This document shows, in pieces, positions 60,390 through 64,000 of a stretch of DNA of 64,000 nucleotides. The notes beneath the pieces were generated by a model that saw only the letters and a program-made list of their open reading frames with translations, made no database searches and had not been told where the DNA came from. The DNA lies in NCBI RefSeq assembly GCF_900186585.1, contig NZ_FYDD01000003.1, positions 186,001 through 250,000 of the forward strand. The letters are read 5' to 3'. A program made the position numbers and the translations under genes. Source of the DNA: Massiliimalia timonensis. Lineage in GTDB: Bacteria > Bacillota > Clostridia > Oscillospirales > Ruminococcaceae. Within the stretch, counting starts at the first letter, position 1, and the number at the start of each line of letters is the position of its first letter.

Positions 60390-61406
60390 ATGGGAATTAC
60401 ATTGGGAAGCAGCGGGGTGGCAACCATTTTGACCGCAGTGATCGCATTTGGCTTAACAGCTTCACTGGGGATTTTTCTGGTGCCGTACCTGAAAAAGCTA
60501 AAATATGGGCAGACGATCAAGGAGATCGGCCCAACCTGGCATCAGGCGAAAAACGGAACGCCGACCATGGGCGGTATCATGTTCATCATCGGTATCATTG
60601 TGGCGGTCATAGCCGGATATATCACAGCGCTGATCGCGTTTGATTTCCAGATCGACCAGATCCAAAGTATTAAGCTGGTCGCCGGTGTTGTGATGGCGCT
60701 GGGGTTTGGCCTGATGGGATATGTGGATGACTATATCAAAGTGGTCAAAAAACGGAATCTAGGGCTGCGGGCACGGGAAAAGCTGTTAGTGCAGTTTGTT
60801 CTTTCTGTCGGTTATCTCTTCATTTTAAAAATGGCTGGAGCGTTGTCCACTATTGTTGAGATCCCGTTTTTGGGGCAGGTTGATTTTGGGTGGTTTTATT
60901 ACCCGTTTATGGTGGTTTTGATTGTCGGATTCGTGAACGCGGTAAATTTAACGGATGGAATAGATGGCCTGGCATCTTCCGTTACCTTTGTCTTTGCGCT
61001 TGCTTTTATGGTGTATACCATGAAACTGTCCCTTCCTTACTTAGGGCTGTTTGCAGTTGCGGTTGCGGCTGGCTGTCTGGGCTTTTTGGTATGGAATTTC
61101 CACCCAGCAAAGGTCTTTATGGGCGATACCGGCTCCATGTTTTTGGGCGGCTGTGTGGTAGCGCTTGCTTTTGGGCTTGATATGCCGTTGCTTTTGTTCA
61201 TCGTGGGCTTTATTTACTGGGGAGAAGCTGCCTCTGTTATTTTGCAGGTCATCAGCTTTAAGTTGACCGGGAAACGCATTTTTAAAATGAGCCCGATCCA
61301 CCACCATTTTGAAATGAGCGGCTGGAGCGAAGTGAAGATCGTAGGTGTATTTTCTCTGGTGACTCTGATCGTTTGTGTAATCGGTTATTTTGCCCTTCCT
61401 ATCTAA
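60390..61406 (+). CDS. mraY: Phospho-MurNAc-pentapeptide transferase
   Basis: A 338-residue, ten-helix membrane enzyme making lipid I. Catalytic stretches: TMGGIMFI, MGYVDDYIKVVKKRNLGLRA, VNLTDGIDGLA, MGDTGSMFLGG and the histidine motif SPIHHHFEMSGWSE. ATG 60390 follows ggcaggagg. Usually murD follows mraY in Firmicutes; here ftsW follows after 66 bases. Confidence 0.96.
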   Translation: MGITLGSSGVATILTAVIAFGLTASLGIFLVPYLKKLKYGQTIKEIGPTWHQAKNGTPTMGGIMFIIGIIVAVIAGYITALIAFDFQIDQIQSIKLVAGVVMALGFGLMGYVDDYIKVVKKRNLGLRAREKLLVQFVLSVGYLFILKMAGALSTIVEIPFLGQVDFGWFYYPFMVVLIVGFVNAVNLTDGIDGLASSVTFVFALAFMVYTMKLSLPYLGLFAVAVAAGCLGFLVWNFHPAKVFMGDTGSMFLGGCVVALAFGLDMPLLLFIVGFIYWGEAASVILQVISFKLTGKRIFKMSPIHHHFEMSGWSEVKIVGVFSLVTLIVCVIGYFALPI

Positions 61407-61472
61407 ACACAGGCTGATAATGGAAGGATTTTCTGTTATACTAATTTTATAGAAGAAAGAGGGTGGAGTGTT

Positions 61473-62672
61473 TTGCAGACTTCCCATACGGTTGCGAGAA
61501 AAGAAGTAAGAAAGCCACTGCTTCAGCGGGAAAAAACGGTGCGTAAACAGGTAAAAACGCGTAAGCGTTCCATTGGAGAGATGGATACAGCATTCTTGTT
61601 TATTGTGCTGATTTTGCTGGCGTTTGGCCTGATCATGGTATTTTCTGCAAGTTATGCAAACGCGCTCTACTATGACCACGACAGCTTAAAATACATTAAA
61701 AAGCAGGGGATGTTCGCCGTCGTCGGCGTTGTGGCGATGATGATCGTTTCCAAAATTGATTACCGGCTTTATAAAAAATTTGTCGTGCCGATCGCCCTGC
61801 TTGGCTATGCGCTTTTGGTGATCGTTTTGTTCTTTGAGCACGACGGTGCAAGACGATGGATCTATTTGGGACCGCTTGGGACGTTCCAGCCCTCCGAATA
61901 CATGAAAATGGCGATCATCGTGATTTTCTCGGTGCTGATTTCCAAAAGCTATGAGAAGATGGGCACGATACGGTATGGGGTCGTCCCGTTCGCACTGATT
62001 TTAATGGCGACGATCGGGCTGGTCATGCTGGAACCGCACTTGTCCGGGTCGCTGATCATTGCCGGGATCGGCGTGATCATGATGTATGTCGGCGGCACGA
62101 AGCTGCGGTACTTTCTGATGCTTTTGCCGATCGGCGCGTTAGGGGTCGTTGGGATCATCCTGTTAAAGGATGTTTCTTATATGGCCGACCGTATCCATAA
62201 CTGGCTGGATCCGTTCAGCAACAGCAATATCCACGGGGACGTATGGCAGACCTGCCAGTCCCTGATCGCCATTGGGTCCGGCGGAGTGATGGGGCTTGGC
62301 CTTGGAGGGTCCCAGCAGAAGTACCTGTATCTGCCCGAACCGCAAAACGATTTTATTTTTGCGATCGTCTGCGAGGAGCTTGGAATGATCGGGGCGGTAT
62401 TGGTGATCACCTTGTTCGTCCTGCTGGTATACCGTGGGTTTTCTATTGCGAACCAGGCTCCGGATAAATTTGGGGCGATGCTCGCGATCGGAATTACGAT
62501 ACAAATCGGATTGCAGGCGCTGTTAAACATTGGCGTAGTGACCAATGCGATCCCCAATACCGGGATCAGCCTTCCGTTTTTCAGTTACGGGGGTTCCGCT
62601 TTACTGTTGCAGCTGATTGAAATGGGGATCGTGTTAAATATCTCCAGGCATTCGGTGATGGAAAAGCCGTAG
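61473..62672 (+). CDS. ftsW: Septal peptidoglycan polymerase FtsW
   Basis: A 399-residue SEDS-family membrane protein with ten predicted helices after a basic N-terminus (about 1-45). It polymerises glycan strands from lipid II with FtsI as partner. Family marks are FGLIMVFSASYANALYY, GARRWIYLGPLGTFQPSEYMK, GLGLGGSQQKYLYLPEPQNDFIFA and PNTGISLPFFSYGGSALL. TTG 61473 follows gagggtggag. An RodA/SpoVE assignment cannot be excluded, but the position favours FtsW. Confidence 0.94.
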   Translation: MQTSHTVARKEVRKPLLQREKTVRKQVKTRKRSIGEMDTAFLFIVLILLAFGLIMVFSASYANALYYDHDSLKYIKKQGMFAVVGVVAMMIVSKIDYRLYKKFVVPIALLGYALLVIVLFFEHDGARRWIYLGPLGTFQPSEYMKMAIIVIFSVLISKSYEKMGTIRYGVVPFALILMATIGLVMLEPHLSGSLIIAGIGVIMMYVGGTKLRYFLMLLPIGALGVVGIILLKDVSYMADRIHNWLDPFSNSNIHGDVWQTCQSLIAIGSGGVMGLGLGGSQQKYLYLPEPQNDFIFAIVCEELGMIGAVLVITLFVLLVYRGFSIANQAPDKFGAMLAIGITIQIGLQALLNIGVVTNAIPNTGISLPFFSYGGSALLLQLIEMGIVLNISRHSVMEKP

Positions 62673-62707
62673 AAAGATAAAATGAATCGAAAACAGGGGA
62701 AATGATC

Positions 62708-63841
62708 ATGAGAGTATTGTTAGCAGGCGGCGGGACGGCCGGACATATCAATCCGGCGATTGCGATCGCCCAGTATATCCGTTCGCAGGATCCTGCGTCG
62801 GAGATCCTGTTCGCGGGGACGCCCAATGGGATGGAGGCGCAGCTTGTGACGCAGGCGGGGTTTGATTTTGCTCCGGTGCAGGTAAGCGGTTTCCGGCGGA
62901 AGATGTCGGCCAAGAATATCCTGTTTAATTTAAAGACTGTTTACCATGTCATTACTGCTGACTTTGTGGCAAAGCGGATCATCAAGGACTTTAGGCCGGA
63001 TATCGTGATCGGTACCGGCGGATACGTCAGCGGACCTGTTGTGCTGGCCGGCGCGAAGATGGGGATCAAGACGATGATCCACGAGCAGAATGCCTTTCCG
63101 GGCGTGACCAATAAGCTGCTTGCTAAAAAAGTAGACGTTGCTTTGCTGGCGGTAGAAGAGGCGAAACAGCATTTCGATCCTTCTGCGCGCTGTGAGGTCG
63201 TCGGCAACCCGATCCGGGAGAGCGTGATCTTTAAAACGAAAGAAGAAGCGCGCCGGGATTTGGGAATGGATAACAAGGTGTGCATCCTTTCCTTTGGAGG
63301 GAGCCTTGGGGCAAAGGTGATCAACCGTGCGGCGGCAGACCTCATAGAATGGAATTATCAGAAAAACAAGATCAATCACATTCATGGTTATGGCAGGCTG
63401 GGGGTGGAACATTTTCCGCAAATGCTGGAAGAACGGGGGATCGACCTGTCTGCGTTGCAGGCGGAGAAAGCCGACCCGAACATTGATGTGCGGGAATACA
63501 TCAATAACATGGCGACCTGTCTAGCGGCGGCGGATCTGGTGATTTGCCGGTCCGGGGCCATTACCTTGAGCGAACTACAGGCCACGGGGAAAGCCTCTAT
63601 TTTGGTCCCGTCGCCGTATGTAGCGGAAAACCATCAATTCCATAATGCAATGGTGTTGGTGAACCATGGGGCCGCCATGCTGATCGAAGAAAAGGACTAT
63701 AAGAAAGAAGAATTCCTGCGGATGGTAGAATCTGTTTACCAAGACCGGGAAAAGTTGGCGCAATTAGGGAAAAACGCTTCAAAACTTGCTATTTTGGACA
63801 GTACAGAACGGATTTACCGTCTGATTTGCGGTTTAATCTGA
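62708..63841 (+). CDS. murG: Lipid II synthase MurG
   Basis: A 377-residue GT-B glycosyltransferase adding GlcNAc to lipid I at the inner face of the membrane. GGGTAGHINPAIAIA at the start, HEQNAFPGVTNKLL, SFGGSLGAKVINRA and CRSGAITLSELQATGKASILVPSPYVAENHQ are diagnostic. ATG 62708 is 8 bases from aggggaa; ATG 62702 is in frame and closer to the site. Followed by murA with its own candidate promoter. Confidence 0.96.
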   Translation: MRVLLAGGGTAGHINPAIAIAQYIRSQDPASEILFAGTPNGMEAQLVTQAGFDFAPVQVSGFRRKMSAKNILFNLKTVYHVITADFVAKRIIKDFRPDIVIGTGGYVSGPVVLAGAKMGIKTMIHEQNAFPGVTNKLLAKKVDVALLAVEEAKQHFDPSARCEVVGNPIRESVIFKTKEEARRDLGMDNKVCILSFGGSLGAKVINRAAADLIEWNYQKNKINHIHGYGRLGVEHFPQMLEERGIDLSALQAEKADPNIDVREYINNMATCLAAADLVICRSGAITLSELQATGKASILVPSPYVAENHQFHNAMVLVNHGAAMLIEEKDYKKEEFLRMVESVYQDREKLAQLGKNASKLAILDSTERIYRLICGLI

Positions 63842-63852
63842 TTTTTGGCTTT

Positions 63853-63881
63853 CACCAACTCTCTTTTTCCTGCATAGGATA
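63853..63881 (+). promoter_or_regulatory. Sigma-K-like promoter before murA
   Basis: CACC (63853-63856), 16 bases, CATAGGATA (63873-63881): the same pattern and identical -10 as the dpaAB promoter. The start of transcription would be near 63890, about 30 bases before the murA ATG. Confidence 0.55.
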
Positions 63882-63919
63882 CGATATGAATTTTATGCTG
63901 GTTGAAAGGGTGTTTCGGT

Positions 63920-64000
63920 ATGAGCGTTTTTGAAATTGAAGGCGGGCGCAGACTGGCAGGAGAGATTGACATTCAGGGAGCAAAAAATAGCTCACTTCCG
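63920..64000 (+). CDS. murA: UDP-GlcNAc 1-carboxyvinyltransferase MurA, N-terminal part
   Basis: The first 27 codons are visible; the gene runs out of the window. The start EIEGGRRLAGEIDIQGAKNSS is the conserved beginning of MurA, which transfers enolpyruvate to UDP-GlcNAc, the first committed step of peptidoglycan synthesis. ATG 63920 follows gaaaggg at 9-10 bases. The catalytic Cys lies beyond the window. Firmicutes often have two murA copies, so this may be a second one. Confidence 0.85.
   Translation, partial: MSVFEIEGGRRLAGEIDIQGAKNSSLP

Overview
The window reads as a chromosome segment of a spore-forming, meso-DAP-type Gram-positive anaerobe of the class Clostridia. Evidence: dipicolinate synthase genes dpaA/dpaB, spoVG, Rex, an AraR-controlled arabinose operon with araM, a murE product with the meso-DAP signature DNPR, strong AGGAGG-type ribosome sites with frequent TTG/GTG starts, and compact operons separated by strong intrinsic terminators. 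An Oscillospiraceae/Ruminococcaceae-like bacterium is a reasonable guess but is not proven. No rRNA, tRNA or CRISPR array was seen.

Layout. 1-4304: a glycosyl-hydrolase-like gene cut in two by an IS21-family element (istA/istB, 14-bp ends, 5-bp target duplication). 4479-16540: an uncharacterised catabolic locus with a glyoxylate-carboligase-like TPP enzyme, four paralogous ~445-aa FAD-dependent oxidoreductases, an IclR regulator and a sugar-type ABC importer without its ATPase. 16696-20154: an operon of an SPFH protein, a zinc-ribbon protein and a TPM-domain protein, like B. subtilis ydjI/ydjG/ydjH. 20620-22685: Zn-alcohol dehydrogenase, acetyltransferase, cytidine deaminase. 22865-26733: acn-icd-rex, with a Rex box on the promoter. 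26977-32826: metallopeptidase, araR, araB, araD, araM, with AraR boxes. 32870-35417: a small charged ORF, a LysR regulator and an iron alcohol dehydrogenase. 35683-36990: DUF2325, DUF3793 and flavodoxin behind a DtxR-like palindrome. 37146-46914: two antimicrobial-peptide-type sensing/transport modules (RR-ABC-permease-HK and BceRSAB-like), with ferritin, YbaK and small ORFs between or beside them. 47204-49226: an acetyltransferase/membrane fusion and a decayed S41 peptidase. 49456-52869: murC, spoVG and dpaAB. 53116-64000: the division and cell wall cluster mraZ-rsmH-ftsL-pbp-murE-murF-mraY-ftsW-murG-murA (murA cut by the window end), without murD.

How the parts work together. The first 16.5 kb looks like acquisition and oxidation of an unknown small organic acid or sugar derivative: the importer takes it up, the oxidoreductases act on it, and the TPP enzyme joins or splits C2 units. 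The IclR protein is the likely switch, since palindromes lie in both gaps around its gene. The arabinose operon, the NADH-sensing citrate/isocitrate operon, the metal-dependent flavodoxin operon and the peptide-resistance modules each carry a recognisable operator. Sporulation appears in dpaAB, which has a sigma-K-like promoter; the same promoter pattern also precedes murA.
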